A DNA stretch of 64,000 nt. Origin: Actinomycetospora corticicola (GTDB taxonomy: Bacteria; Actinomycetota; Actinomycetes; Mycobacteriales; Pseudonocardiaceae). A program made the position numbers and the translations under genes. The notes below the pieces were generated by a model that was not told where the DNA came from, did no database searches, and worked only from the letters and a program-made list of their open reading frames with translations. The stretch spans positions 186,001-250,000 of the forward strand of contig NZ_JACCBN010000001.1 in NCBI RefSeq assembly GCF_013409505.1, given 5' to 3'. Positions 32,156 through 40,613 of this stretch are shown piece by piece; positions within the stretch are counted from its first letter, which is position 1, and each line of letters starts with the position of its first letter.

Positions 32156-33381
32156 CCGTTGCGGGGGAGCTCCTCGCCGCTGATCGCCAGGCGGCCGAGA
32201 GCGCTCGCCCGGTACGACGCCGGGTTGTGCAGGGTCAGGGTGCGGATGTTGCGCCAGTGCCGGTCCAGGTTCTTCGCGCGGCTGGAGGCCGACGCGCCGC
32301 CGACGTCGAACAACGTCGTCGCCGCGTCGGCCGCCACGCGGTCGAGGTGCACCTTCACCGCACTGGCGGCCACCGACGCCGCGCGGCCCACCTCGTCGGT
32401 GGGCTCCCCGGCCCGTACGGCGTCCTCGGCGGCCTGCACCGCATCGGCTGCAGCGAGGACGCTCGCCTCCGCGATCCAGGCCGTGGCGGCGAGTCGGCCC
32501 ACCGTCTCCTGCAGGATCGGGTCGTCGACCGGCCGTGGGGCGGGCGCGTGGTCGAAGGTGCGGGTCCGGGAACGCACGAGCGCGGCCGCGTCCGTCGCGA
32601 CGGACCGGAGGATGCCCGCCACCAACGCTTGCAGGTAGAGCTGGAGGAACGGCACGTCGGAAGCGGCCCGCGGCTCGTGGCGGGGACGCACCGTCAGGAA
32701 CTCCTCGGGCGCGACGGCGACCCCGTCGAACCGCGTCGTCCCCGTCCCGGTCCGTGACTGGCCCATGCCGTCCCAGTCGTCGACGACCGTGACGCCCGCG
32801 CGCGAGACGGGCACGAGCACCGTCGCCACCCGATCGCCCTCCACCCGGGCCGCCACCGAGATCCAGTCCGAGTACAGCGTGCCGGTGCTGTAGTACTTCA
32901 CGCCGTCGAGCCGCCATCCGTCGCCGGCCTCGGTCAACGTCGTCGTGAAGTCGTGGTTCCCGGCGGCGACCGCGCCGGTCTCGGAGATCGCGTTGCCGAA
33001 CACCTTTCCGGCCCGCACCTCGTCGAGCCAGCGGGTGTGTCCGCCGCGCACGAAGCCCAGCGTCTGGCTGAAGTGCGTCCGCAGCACGTGCGCGACGATC
33101 GGGTCCGCCTCCGCCAGGTCGATCACGAACCCGAGCAGTTCGCGGACCGACGCGCCCTGCCCGCCCTCGTCGACCGGCAGCGCGAGGGCGCCGAGCCCGG
33201 CCGCGGCGACGGCCTTCACCTGCTCGAACGGACTCACGTCGTGCAGCTCCCGCTCGGCCGCGCCCTCCGCGATCGACGCGAGGAGCTCGCGCAGTTCGGC
33301 GGAGCCGAGCCGCACGCCCGCGCGAGGGGAACCTTCGTGCCACAAGAGCGCTCGATCCTTCCCCTCGCGTTCGGCTGTCAC
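32146..33381 (-). CDS. DszC/SfnB-type FMN-dependent monooxygenase, second copy
   Basis: 411 aa from GTG 33381. Acyl-CoA dehydrogenase fold of the sulfur-oxygenase branch: VLRTHFSQTLGFVRGG, LDGVKYYSTGTLYSDWISVAARV, DDWDGMGQSRTGTGTTRFDGVAV and KNLDRHWRNIRTLTLHNPASYRASALGRL. It is a paralogue of 9103-10350. Residues ~5-21 are encoded by the family B repeat at 33321-33369, so the functional start may instead be GTG 33315. It follows the MHS transporter gene on the same strand, and a cysteine leader heads this two-gene unit. Confidence 0.85.
   Translation of the reverse strand: MTAEREGKDRALLWHEGSPRAGVRLGSAELRELLASIAEGAAERELHDVSPFEQVKAVAAAGLGALALPVDEGGQGASVRELLGFVIDLAEADPIVAHVLRTHFSQTLGFVRGGHTRWLDEVRAGKVFGNAISETGAVAAGNHDFTTTLTEAGDGWRLDGVKYYSTGTLYSDWISVAARVEGDRVATVLVPVSRAGVTVVDDWDGMGQSRTGTGTTRFDGVAVAPEEFLTVRPRHEPRAASDVPFLQLYLQALVAGILRSVATDAAALVRSRTRTFDHAPAPRPVDDPILQETVGRLAATAWIAEASVLAAADAVQAAEDAVRAGEPTDEVGRAASVAASAVKVHLDRVAADAATTLFDVGGASASSRAKNLDRHWRNIRTLTLHNPASYRASALGRLAISGEELPRNGYF
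33321..33369. repeat. Family B inverted-repeat element, copy B1
   Basis: 49 bp with ends CGCGAGGGGAA and TTCCCCTCGCG and an internal GAGCGCTC palindrome. It lies inside the 5' coding region of the DszC-like gene. Copy B2 lies 26 bp away in opposite orientation. Confidence 0.75.
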
Positions 33382-33395
33382 GGTGCTACTCCGTT

Positions 33396-33446
33396 CGCGA
33401 GGGGAGAAATTGATCGCTCTACGCGCACGAGGGTTCCCCTCACGCG
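33396..33446. repeat. Family B inverted-repeat element, copy B2
   Basis: 51 bp, opposite orientation to B1, ends CGCGAGGGGA and TCCCCTCACGCG; the centre is diverged (GATCGCTC). It includes the stop codon of the MHS transporter (33440-33442). Confidence 0.7.
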
Positions 33447-34747
33447 GATGTCGATCCTTCCCGACGGCGGGTGTGATCGGGGGCGAGCAGCGCCGCGCCC
33501 GTCGTCAGGACGGCGAGTCCGGCGTAGGCGAGCACGATCCACCAGGGCCGCCCGTCCCCGGCGATGAGCAGCGAGGCGGCCACGAGCGGGGCGAACCCGC
33601 CGGCCAGCACGGACCCGATCTGGTAGCCCAGCGAGGCGCCGCTGTAGCGGACGCGGACGTCGAACATCTCCGCGAACCAGGCGGCCTGCGGGCCGTACAT
33701 GGAGTCGTGGACGACGTTGATCGCCAGCACCGCGGCCAGCACGATCAGCACCGTCGACCCGGTGTCGACGGCGAGGAAGAACAGGGCCAGGGCGGCCGTC
33801 CCGCCGATCGCACCGAGGAGGTAGGGCCGTCGACGCCCGACGCGGTCGGACAGGATCGCCCAGAGCGGCGTGGTCGCGAGCCCGATCGCCGAGACGATGA
33901 CGACGGCGGTGAGGCCTGCCGTCGAGCCGCGGCCGAGGGTCTGGGTGACGTAGGTCAGGCCGTAGGTCGTGATGAGGACGTAGAGCCCGATCTGCGAGAG
34001 CCGCAGACCCGTCGTCAGGATGACCGCCCGGGGTGCCGTGCGCAGGACCTCGACGATCGGGAGCTTCGCGACCTGGCGTTCGGCGCGCAGCGTCGTGAAC
34101 TCCGGGGCGTCCTCGAGCCGCAGCCGGATGACCAGGCCGATGACGACGAGCACGGCGCTCGCGAGGAACGGGATGCGCCAGCCCCAGGCGAGGAAGGCCT
34201 CCTCGGACGTCGTCGCGCGTACGAGGAACAGCGACCCGGTGGCGAGCAGCATCCCGGCGGGCGACCCGATCTGGGTGAAGCTGCCGTACCAGCCGCGGCG
34301 GTCCGGCGGGGCGTGCTCGGCGGACAGCACCGCGGCGCCGCCCCACTCGGCGCCGACCGCGAACCCCTGCACGAGCCGGAGCACCACGAGCAGGGTCGGC
34401 GCGAGGGCGCCGATGCTCGCGTAGGCGGGCAGCACGCCGATGAGGGTCGTCGCGACGCCCATGGCGATCAGCGACCCGACCAGCACGCTCTTGCGGCCCA
34501 CCCGGTCGCCGAGGTGTCCGGCGACGACCGCGCCGATCGGGCGGGCGCCGAACCCGGCGGCGTAGGTCGCGAAGGCGGCGAGCGTGCCCGCCGTCGGGCT
34601 GACCGAGGGGAAGAACAGCGTGTTGAAGACCAGCGCGGTCGCGGTGGCGTAGAGGTAGAAGTCGTACCACTCGATCGTCGTGCCGACGGCGCTCGCGAGG
34701 GCGACGCGGCGCGGGGTGGTGGGGGTCGACGTGGCCGTCGTGGTCAC
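33440..34747 (-). CDS. MFS transporter, MHS family, second copy
   Basis: 435 aa from GTG 34747, with GGAG nearby. MHS features are LASAVGTTIEWYDFYLYATATALVFNTLFF, GHLGDRVGRKSVLVG and RLVQGFAVGAEWGGAAVLSAEHAPPDRRG. It resembles the transporter at 11631-12935 but is not a recent duplicate. A 23-aa leader peptide ends 37 bases upstream. It is followed by the DszC-like gene, so it probably imports that enzyme's substrate. Confidence 0.9.
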   Translation of the reverse strand: MTTTATSTPTTPRRVALASAVGTTIEWYDFYLYATATALVFNTLFFPSVSPTAGTLAAFATYAAGFGARPIGAVVAGHLGDRVGRKSVLVGSLIAMGVATTLIGVLPAYASIGALAPTLLVVLRLVQGFAVGAEWGGAAVLSAEHAPPDRRGWYGSFTQIGSPAGMLLATGSLFLVRATTSEEAFLAWGWRIPFLASAVLVVIGLVIRLRLEDAPEFTTLRAERQVAKLPIVEVLRTAPRAVILTTGLRLSQIGLYVLITTYGLTYVTQTLGRGSTAGLTAVVIVSAIGLATTPLWAILSDRVGRRRPYLLGAIGGTAALALFFLAVDTGSTVLIVLAAVLAINVVHDSMYGPQAAWFAEMFDVRVRYSGASLGYQIGSVLAGGFAPLVAASLLIAGDGRPWWIVLAYAGLAVLTTGAALLAPDHTRRREGSTSA

Positions 34748-34784
34748 ACGGGTCTCCGGAGGTCGGTGGGGGAGCGGGGCAGCC

Positions 34785-34856
34785 CTACCGACACAGGGAC
34801 GACGCAACCAGCAGCAGGTCGATGTGCTCACGCACCACGAGCAGCCAGCCGGTCAT
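34785..34856 (-). CDS. HIDL-type cysteine leader peptide upstream of MHS transporter
   Basis: 23 aa ending VVREHIDLLLVASSLCR, the HVDL pattern with Ile in place of Val and a Cys just before the last residue. A -10-like TACCGT lies exactly seven bases before the ATG, consistent with a leaderless transcript. Only 37 bases separate its stop from the transporter GTG, so stalling could directly affect that ribosome site. Confidence 0.75.
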   Translation of the reverse strand: MTGWLLVVREHIDLLLVASSLCR

Positions 34857-34924
34857 CGCGGCGACGGTAACGGGCGAGGGGCGCTCGTGCAGTCCCTTGC
34901 GTCGTTCGTCGCAGGTGCGATCGA

Positions 34925-35029
34925 ATGATGCGCATGCGCGCAGGTGGCCTCCGGGCCTTCGGGCTCACGGCCTTCTGGCCGAGCCGCCGCGTGCAGGAGT
35001 TCGACCAGTGGTGTCGCCGGGCCGCGTGA
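34925..35029 (+). CDS. Possible 34-aa small ORF upstream of carbonic anhydrase
   Basis: Reads from an ATGATG pair to TGA, ending [18 protein letters not shown]. It has one late Cys but no HVDL motif. It lies 79 bp before the carbonic anhydrase gene and opposite a leader promoter. It may be a different type of leader or chance; support is weak. Confidence 0.25.
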   Translation: MMRMRAGGLRAFGLTAFWPSRRVQEFDQWCRRAA

Positions 35030-35108
35030 GCCCGCCGTCGTACCCCGCGTGCTGACGTGGCCGGTCCGTGCCGTCCCCTGGTCGAACCCCTGTGAGAGGA
35101 CCCCTGAC

Positions 35109-35597
35109 GTGTCGGTCACCGACGAGTACCTGAAGAACAACGAGACCTACGTCGCGAACTTCCCCGGCGAGCTGCCCCTGCCGCCCGCCCGCAGGACCGC
35201 CGTCGTGGCCTGCATGGACGCCCGCGTGAACCCCTACGGGGCGCTGGGCCTGACGGAGGGCGACTCGCACGTCATCCGCAACGCCGGCGGGATCGTCGCC
35301 GACGACACCATCCGCTCGCTGGCGATCTCGCAGCACCTGCTGGGGACCGAGGAGATCATCCTCGTCCACCACACCGACTGCGGCATGGTCACCTTCACCG
35401 ACGAGTAGTTCGCCGACATCCTCGCGAAGGAGGCCGGCCAGCCGCCGTCGTGGACCGTGAACGCCTTCCCCGACGCCGAACAGGACGTCCGTGACTCCAT
35501 CAAGCGGGTCACCGACAGCCCGTTCATCAAGAACGAGGACTCGGTGCGCTGCTTCGTCCTCGACGTGGCGACCGGGAAGCTGAACGAGGTGCGCTGA
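35109..35597 (+). pseudogene. Beta-carbonic anhydrase interrupted by in-frame TAG (Rv1284-type)
   Basis: Starting at GTG 35109 the frame encodes a beta-class carbonic anhydrase much like mycobacterial Rv1284. It has the zinc motif CMDARV and HHTDCGM, with [30 protein letters not shown] between. At codon 100 (35406-35408) there is TAG after FTDE, where homologues have an acidic residue. The frame then continues without further damage (FADILAKEAGQPPSW to FVLDVATGKLNEVR) to TGA at 35595-35597, restoring the normal 162-163 aa length. So the gene is either freshly inactivated, wrongly sequenced at one base, or read through. All metal ligands lie before the stop, but the truncated 99-aa product would lack about a third of the fold. 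Confidence 0.85.
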
Positions 35598-35604
35598 GGC
35601 GCTC

Positions 35605-35658
35605 GTGAGCACTAAGTGGGGCTATAGCCCCACTTAGTGCTCACATGGCGGAGCCACC
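35605..35658. repeat. Family A palindrome, copy A5 (perfect 40-bp core 35605-35644)
   Basis: A perfect 20+20 palindrome GTGAGCACTAAGTGGGGCTA plus complement, then the right outer arm GGCGGAGCCACC, which reaches the cysN stop. It lies between the convergent carbonic anhydrase and cysN genes and could act as a two-way terminator. Confidence 0.9.
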
Positions 35659-36971
35659 TACGCGTCGACCGGAGTCGCCACGAGCGGCCGACCGACCAGG
35701 CCCGCGGCAAGCGTGTCGCCGGCCTGCGGGTCGATGACCAGGAACGACCCGGTCGCGGCAACCGTGTCGTAGTCGTCGAGCGGCAACGGCTCGGCGACGG
35801 TGATCGCGACGTGGCCGATGTCGTTGATCTCGAGCGTGCCGGGGTCGGCGTCGAGGGCGAGGGTCTGGATGTCCAGGCGGTCCTCGACGGCGGTGATCAT
35901 CGCCTGCACGGTGTGCGTGCCGTGCTTGACGAGCAACCGGCGCCCGGGCGTGAGCGGCTTGTCGTGCAGCCATGCGAGCGTCGCCGTGAACTCGGTGACC
36001 GGCTCCGGCGCCGACCCGGCCGCCACGATCACGGCCCCGCGCGCGATGCCGAGGTCGTGCGCGAGCCGCAGCACGACGCTGTCGCCGGCGGAGGCGGCGT
36101 CCAGCGAGGACGTGTACCGGTCGATGCCCTCGACCGTGGTCCGCTGCCCGTCCGGCAGCACGACGACCTCGTCGCCGACCGACACCGAGCCGGCCGCGAC
36201 GAGGCCCGCGTAGCCGCGATAGTCGGGCAGCTCGGCCGAGCGGGGCCGGATGACGGTCTGCACCGGGAAGCGGAAGGGCGCCGCCTCGTCCGGGCCGTCG
36301 ACCGGCACGGTCTCGAGGTGGTCGAGCAGGGTCGGGCCGTCGTGCCAGGGGGTGCGGTCGGACCCCACCACGACGTTGTCGCCCTTCTTGGCCGACACGG
36401 GGATCGTGACGACGGCGTCCTCGGCGTAGCCCAGGGCCACGGCGTGGTCGCGGAACTCCTTGGTGATCGTCAGGTAGGTCGCCTCGTCGTAGTCGACCAG
36501 GTCGATCTTGTTGACGGCGAGCACCAGCCGCGGCACCCGCAGCAGGGCCATGACGGCGGTGTGGCGGCGGGTCTGCTCGACCACGCCGTGCCGCGCGTCG
36601 ACGAGCAGCACCGCGAGCGCCGCGGTGGACGCGCCGGTGACGGTGTTGCGGGTGTACTGGACGTGGCCGGGGGTGTCGGCGAGCACGAAGGACCGGCGAG
36701 GCGTCGCGAAGTAGCGGTACGCCACGTCGATCGTGATGCCCTGCTCCCGCTCCGAGCGCAGGCCGTCGACGAGCAGCGACAGGTCGGGCTCGCCGTCGGT
36801 GCTCTTCGACGCCCGCTCGACCGCCTCGAGCTGGTCGGCCAGGACGGACTTGGTGTCGTAGAGCAGCCGACCGACGAGCGTGGACTTGCCGTCGTCGACC
36901 GAGCCCGCCGTCGCGAGCCGCAGGAGATCATGCCCCGACGGTCCAGCTCCGCTGCGCTTCGTGTCCCCCAT
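35658..36971 (-). CDS. cysN: Sulfate adenylyltransferase subunit 1 (GTPase)
   Basis: 437 aa. GTPase motifs are present: ATAGSVDDGKSTLVGRLLYD (P-loop), SEREQGITIDVAYRYF (switch I), ADTPGHVQYTRNTVTGAS and NKIDLVD. The C-terminal EF-Tu-like barrels follow. No APS-kinase (CysC) domain is attached, which agrees with use of APS rather than PAPS downstream. It forms ATP sulfurylase with CysD, encoded one base upstream. It is the last gene of the sulfate-assimilation operon. Confidence 0.95.
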   Translation of the reverse strand: MGDTKRSGAGPSGHDLLRLATAGSVDDGKSTLVGRLLYDTKSVLADQLEAVERASKSTDGEPDLSLLVDGLRSEREQGITIDVAYRYFATPRRSFVLADTPGHVQYTRNTVTGASTAALAVLLVDARHGVVEQTRRHTAVMALLRVPRLVLAVNKIDLVDYDEATYLTITKEFRDHAVALGYAEDAVVTIPVSAKKGDNVVVGSDRTPWHDGPTLLDHLETVPVDGPDEAAPFRFPVQTVIRPRSAELPDYRGYAGLVAAGSVSVGDEVVVLPDGQRTTVEGIDRYTSSLDAASAGDSVVLRLAHDLGIARGAVIVAAGSAPEPVTEFTATLAWLHDKPLTPGRRLLVKHGTHTVQAMITAVEDRLDIQTLALDADPGTLEINDIGHVAITVAEPLPLDDYDTVAATGSFLVIDPQAGDTLAAGLVGRPLVATPVDA

Positions 36972-36972
36972 G

Positions 36973-37887
36973 TCAGAAGTAGCCTTCCTTCTTGCGATCT
37001 TCCATGGCGGCCTCGGAGAGGCGGTCGTCGGCGCGCGTGGCGCCGCGCTCGGTCAGCCGGGACTCGCGGACCTCCGCGAGGACCTCGTCGAGGGTGGTGG
37101 CCGTCGACTCGACCGCGCCGGTGCAGGAGCCGTCCCCGACGGTGCGGTAGCGGACGCTCTTGCTGAGGACCTGTTCGCCGTCGCGCGGTCCGCCCCACGG
37201 GCCCGACGTCAGCCACATGCCGTCGCGGGCGAACACGTCGCGGGTGTGCGCGTAGTAGATCGTCGGCAGGTCGATGTCCTCGCGCTGGATGTAGCGCCAG
37301 ACGTCGAGCTCGGTCCAGTTCGACAGCGGGAACACGCGGACGTGCTCGCCCGCCTTGTGGCGACCGTTGTAGAGGTTCCACAGCTCGGGGCGCTGCCGCG
37401 ACGGCTCCCAGGCGCCGAAGGCGGTGCGGAGCGAGAAGATGCGCTCCTTGGCGCGGGCCCTCTCCTCGTCGCGCCGCCCCCCGCCGAACACGGCGTCGTG
37501 ACGGTGCTCGGCGATCGCGTCGAGCAGCGGCGTGGTCTGCAGCGGGTTGCGGGTGCCGTCGGCGCGCTCGGACAGACGCCCGTCGTCGATGTAGTCCTGG
37601 ACGCTCGCCACCTCGAGCGTCAAGCCGTAGCGCTCGACCACGGCGTCGCGGAACGTGATGACCTCGTCGAAGTTGTGCCCGGTGTCGACGTGGAGCACCG
37701 GGAACGGGATCGGCGCGGGCCAGAAGGCCTTGTGCGCGAGGTGCACCAGCAGCATGGAGTCCTTGCCGCCGGAGAAGAGGATCACCGGGCGGTCGAACTC
37801 GCCGGCGACCTCGCGCATGACGTGGATCGCCTCGGACTCGAGGACGTCGAGCTGGTCGGTACCCGTCGTCGGGAGCGTCGCCGTCAT
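36973..37887 (-). CDS. cysD: Sulfate adenylyltransferase subunit 2
   Basis: 304 aa from ATG 37887, which overlaps the cysH stop (ATGA). It has the PP-loop FSGGKDSMLLVHLAHKAF, then VLHVDTGHNFDEVI, FGGGRRDEERARAKERIFS, SNWTELDVWRYI and the conserved end MEDRKKEGYF. It is the catalytic ATP-pyrophosphatase-type half of ATP sulfurylase, with CysN as the regulatory GTPase. Confidence 0.96.
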   Translation of the reverse strand: MTATLPTTGTDQLDVLESEAIHVMREVAGEFDRPVILFSGGKDSMLLVHLAHKAFWPAPIPFPVLHVDTGHNFDEVITFRDAVVERYGLTLEVASVQDYIDDGRLSERADGTRNPLQTTPLLDAIAEHRHDAVFGGGRRDEERARAKERIFSLRTAFGAWEPSRQRPELWNLYNGRHKAGEHVRVFPLSNWTELDVWRYIQREDIDLPTIYYAHTRDVFARDGMWLTSGPWGGPRDGEQVLSKSVRYRTVGDGSCTGAVESTATTLDEVLAEVRESRLTERGATRADDRLSEAAMEDRKKEGYF

Positions 37888-38603
37888 CCGTGCAACCCGC
37901 ATTCGGTCTTGGTGAAGCCCGCCCAGCGGCCGCTGCGCGGGTCGGCGCCGGGCGCCGGTTTGGCCGTGCACGGCTGACAGCCGATCGACGGGTAGCCCTC
38001 ACCGACCAGCGGGTTGACCAGCACCGCGTTCTCGGCGATGTAGGCGTCCATCTGCTCGTCGCTCCAGTGGGCGATCGGGTTGACCTTGGCCAGCCCGTGC
38101 TTCTCGTCCCACGTCACCAGCGGGGTGTTCGCGCGGGTCGGCGCCTCGACACGGCGCACGCCGGTCACCCAGGCGTCGTAGAGCGCGAGGGTCTTCTTCA
38201 GCGGCTCGACCTTGCGCATGTTGCAGCAGGCGCCGGGGTCGCTGGCGAACAGGTCCTTCCCGAACCGCTCGTCCTGCTCGGCGACGGTCAACTCCGGCTG
38301 CGCCTCGACGATGTGCACGCCGTAGACCTGCGCGACGGCGTCGCGGGTCCCGAGCGTCTCGGCGAAGTGGTAGCCGGTCTCGAGGAAGAGCACGTCGACG
38401 CCGGGGCGGGCCTCGGCGCCGAGCTTGACCAGCACGGCGTCCTGCATGTTCGACGCGACGATCAGCCGGTCGCCGTACGTCGCGGCCGCCCACGCGAGGA
38501 TGTCCTGCGCGAGCTCGACGTGGTCGGTCGAGTCCTCGAGCGCGGCGAAACGCTCGCCCGCCGCCAGAGCGTCGGCCCTGGTGGCGCTCTCGGTGCTGGT
38601 CAT
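37884..38603 (-). CDS. cysH: Adenylyl-sulfate (APS) reductase
   Basis: 239 aa from ATG 38603, which overlaps the preceding small gene (ATGA). Besides the PAPS/APS-reductase fold (VLFLETGYHFAETL, KVNPIAHWSDEQMDAYI) it has the two cysteine pairs for a [4Fe-4S] cluster (ACCNMRK and GCQPC). The catalytic tail is TECGLHG. The cluster marks it as the APS-using type. It reduces APS to sulfite with thioredoxin. Confidence 0.94.
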   Translation of the reverse strand: MTSTESATRADALAAGERFAALEDSTDHVELAQDILAWAAATYGDRLIVASNMQDAVLVKLGAEARPGVDVLFLETGYHFAETLGTRDAVAQVYGVHIVEAQPELTVAEQDERFGKDLFASDPGACCNMRKVEPLKKTLALYDAWVTGVRRVEAPTRANTPLVTWDEKHGLAKVNPIAHWSDEQMDAYIAENAVLVNPLVGEGYPSIGCQPCTAKPAPGADPRSGRWAGFTKTECGLHG

Positions 38604-38728
38604 GCGGCCACTCCCGTGACGACGAAGGTGCTGCGGCAGTCGGCGCACTCCCACGCGTTCTCGGGGGTCTCCCGGGGGCGCAGGTCCTGCTCGCCGCAGT
38701 AGGGGCAGTACTGGATGGCCAACCTCAT
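38600..38728 (-). CDS. 42-aa zinc-ribbon protein in the sulfate operon
   Basis: MRLAIQYCPYCGEQDLRP then WECADCRSTF: two Cys-x2-Cys knuckles, a minimal zinc or Fe-S ribbon. It overlaps the sulfite-reductase stop and the cysH start, both as ATGA, so it is certainly translated with them. It may carry metal or sulfur, or act as a small redox partner. No biochemical role is known to me. Confidence 0.8.
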   Translation of the reverse strand: MRLAIQYCPYCGEQDLRPRETPENAWECADCRSTFVVTGVAA

Positions 38729-40497
38729 TGCAGCTGCGCTTCTTCCGCGCGCAGCACCCACTGGGCGAAGCGCTCGCCGTCGTTCCGGTCGGCGACGAAG
38801 CCCCGGACCAGGCGCTCGACGTACGGACCGAGCTCGGCGGAGAGGACCTTGTGGCCGCGCAGCTTGCGCCCGAAGCCGGAGTCGAGGCCGAGCCCGCCGC
38901 CGAGGTGGACCTGGAAGCCGGCGGCCGGGTTGCCCTCGGCGTCGTTGACGATCTGGCCCTTGAGCCCGATGTCGGCGACCTGCACCCGGGCGCACGAGTT
39001 CGGGCAGCCGTTGAGGTGGATCGAGATCGGGTTCTCGAGCTCGCCGGCGACGTCCGCGCACAGCTGCTCGAGCTCGGTCACGAGGTCACCCGCCCGGTTC
39101 TTCGTGTCGACGAAGGCGAGCTTGCAGAACTCCAGGCCGGTGCAGGCCATCGTGGCGCGGCGGAAGACACTCGGCCGCGCGGGCAGCCCGAGGTGGTCCA
39201 GCGCCGTCGTCAGGGTCTCGACCTGCTCGGACGGCACGTCCAGGACCAGGATCTTCTGGTACGGCGTGAGCCGGACGCGGGTGGATCCGACGTCCTCGGC
39301 GGCCTTCGCGACGCCGACCAGCGTGGAGCCGGAGGTGCGCCCGGCGGGCGGCGCGACGCCGACGAACTTGCGGCCGTCGGTCTGGTCGTGGATGCCGACG
39401 TGGTCGATCGTGCCCGCGATCGCCTCGGGCGCCGGGCCGTCGATCAGCTTCCGGTGCAGGTACTCGTCCTCCATGACCTGCCGGAACTTCTCCGGGCCCC
39501 AGTCCGCGACGAGGAACTTGATGCGCGCGCGGGTGCGGAGGCGCCGGTAGCCGTAGTCGCGGAACGTCTGGACCACGGCGTGCCAGACGTCGGGCACCTC
39601 GTCGAGCGGCACCCACGCGCCGAGGCGCACCGCGAGCTTCGGGTTGGTCGAGAGACCGCCGCCGACGTACACGTCGAAGCCGGGGCCGTGCTCGGGGTGG
39701 ACCACCCCGACGAAGCTGACGTCGTTGACCTCGTGCGCGACGTCCTGCTGCCCCGAGATCGCGGTCTTGAACTTGCGGGGGAGGTTCGACAGCGAACGGT
39801 CACCGATGAAGCGCTCGACGATCTCCTCGACCGCGGACGTCCCGTCGATGACCTCGTCGGCGCTGATCCCGGCGACGGGCGAGCCGAGCACGACGCGCGG
39901 GCAGTCGCCGCACGCCTCCGTCGTCTGCAGCCCGACGGCCTCGAGCCGACGCCAGATCTCCGGCATGTCCTCGATGCGGATCCAGTGGAACTGGATGTTC
40001 TCGCGGTCGGTGACGTCGGCAGTGTCGCGCGCGAAGGTCTGGGAGATCTCGCCGATGACGCGCAGCTGCTCGGTGGTCAGCGCCCCGCCGTCGACCCGGA
40101 CGCGCAGCATGAAGTACGACGCGTCGAGCTCCTCCTCCTCGACGTGACCGGTGTCGGTCCCGGGGAAGCCCTCGGCGCGCTGGGTGTAGAGCCCCATCCA
40201 GCGGAAACGGCCGCGCAGGTCGGCCGGGTCGATCGAGTCGAACCCGCGGTGGGCGTAGATGTTCTCGATCCGCGCCCGCACGTTCAGCGGGTTGTCGTCC
40301 TTCTTGGACTGCTCGTTCTTGTTCAGCGGCTCGCGGTAGCCCAGCGCCCACTGCCCCTCGGCCTTGCCCTTGCGGGCGCGCTGCGGCTTGGGCTTGACGG
40401 GCTTGTCCTCGACGTCGCTGCGCATGCCGACGGAGGTGGTCTCGGCGTACGACTGCTCGGGCGTCGTGGCACCTTCGCTGGACGGGGCGCTGGTCAT
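38725..40497 (-). CDS. Ferredoxin-dependent sulfite (nitrite/sulfite-type) reductase
   Basis: 590 aa, a full-length siroheme/[4Fe-4S] reductase with two ferrodoxin-like halves. The cluster/siroheme cysteines are in ACTGLEFCK and HLNGCPNSCARVQ. Earlier segments DRENIQFHWIRIEDMPEIW and ACGDCPRVVLGSPVAG are characteristic. Position before cysH, cysD and cysN shows it reduces sulfite to sulfide. The first ~60 residues are a Lys/Pro-rich extension. A Cys leader peptide lies 116 bp upstream. Homologues are often misnamed nitrite reductase. Confidence 0.93.
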   Translation of the reverse strand: MTSAPSSEGATTPEQSYAETTSVGMRSDVEDKPVKPKPQRARKGKAEGQWALGYREPLNKNEQSKKDDNPLNVRARIENIYAHRGFDSIDPADLRGRFRWMGLYTQRAEGFPGTDTGHVEEEELDASYFMLRVRVDGGALTTEQLRVIGEISQTFARDTADVTDRENIQFHWIRIEDMPEIWRRLEAVGLQTTEACGDCPRVVLGSPVAGISADEVIDGTSAVEEIVERFIGDRSLSNLPRKFKTAISGQQDVAHEVNDVSFVGVVHPEHGPGFDVYVGGGLSTNPKLAVRLGAWVPLDEVPDVWHAVVQTFRDYGYRRLRTRARIKFLVADWGPEKFRQVMEDEYLHRKLIDGPAPEAIAGTIDHVGIHDQTDGRKFVGVAPPAGRTSGSTLVGVAKAAEDVGSTRVRLTPYQKILVLDVPSEQVETLTTALDHLGLPARPSVFRRATMACTGLEFCKLAFVDTKNRAGDLVTELEQLCADVAGELENPISIHLNGCPNSCARVQVADIGLKGQIVNDAEGNPAAGFQVHLGGGLGLDSGFGRKLRGHKVLSAELGPYVERLVRGFVADRNDGERFAQWVLRAEEAQLQ

Positions 40498-40613
40498 CGG
40501 TGGTGCGTCCTCACAGACGCAGGCATGCGGGACCTTCCCGACGGCGGGTGTGGTCGCGCGCCTGCTGACGATCGTGGTGGTGGGTGCCCTCGAGGGGCGT
40601 CAGCGGCGGTGCG

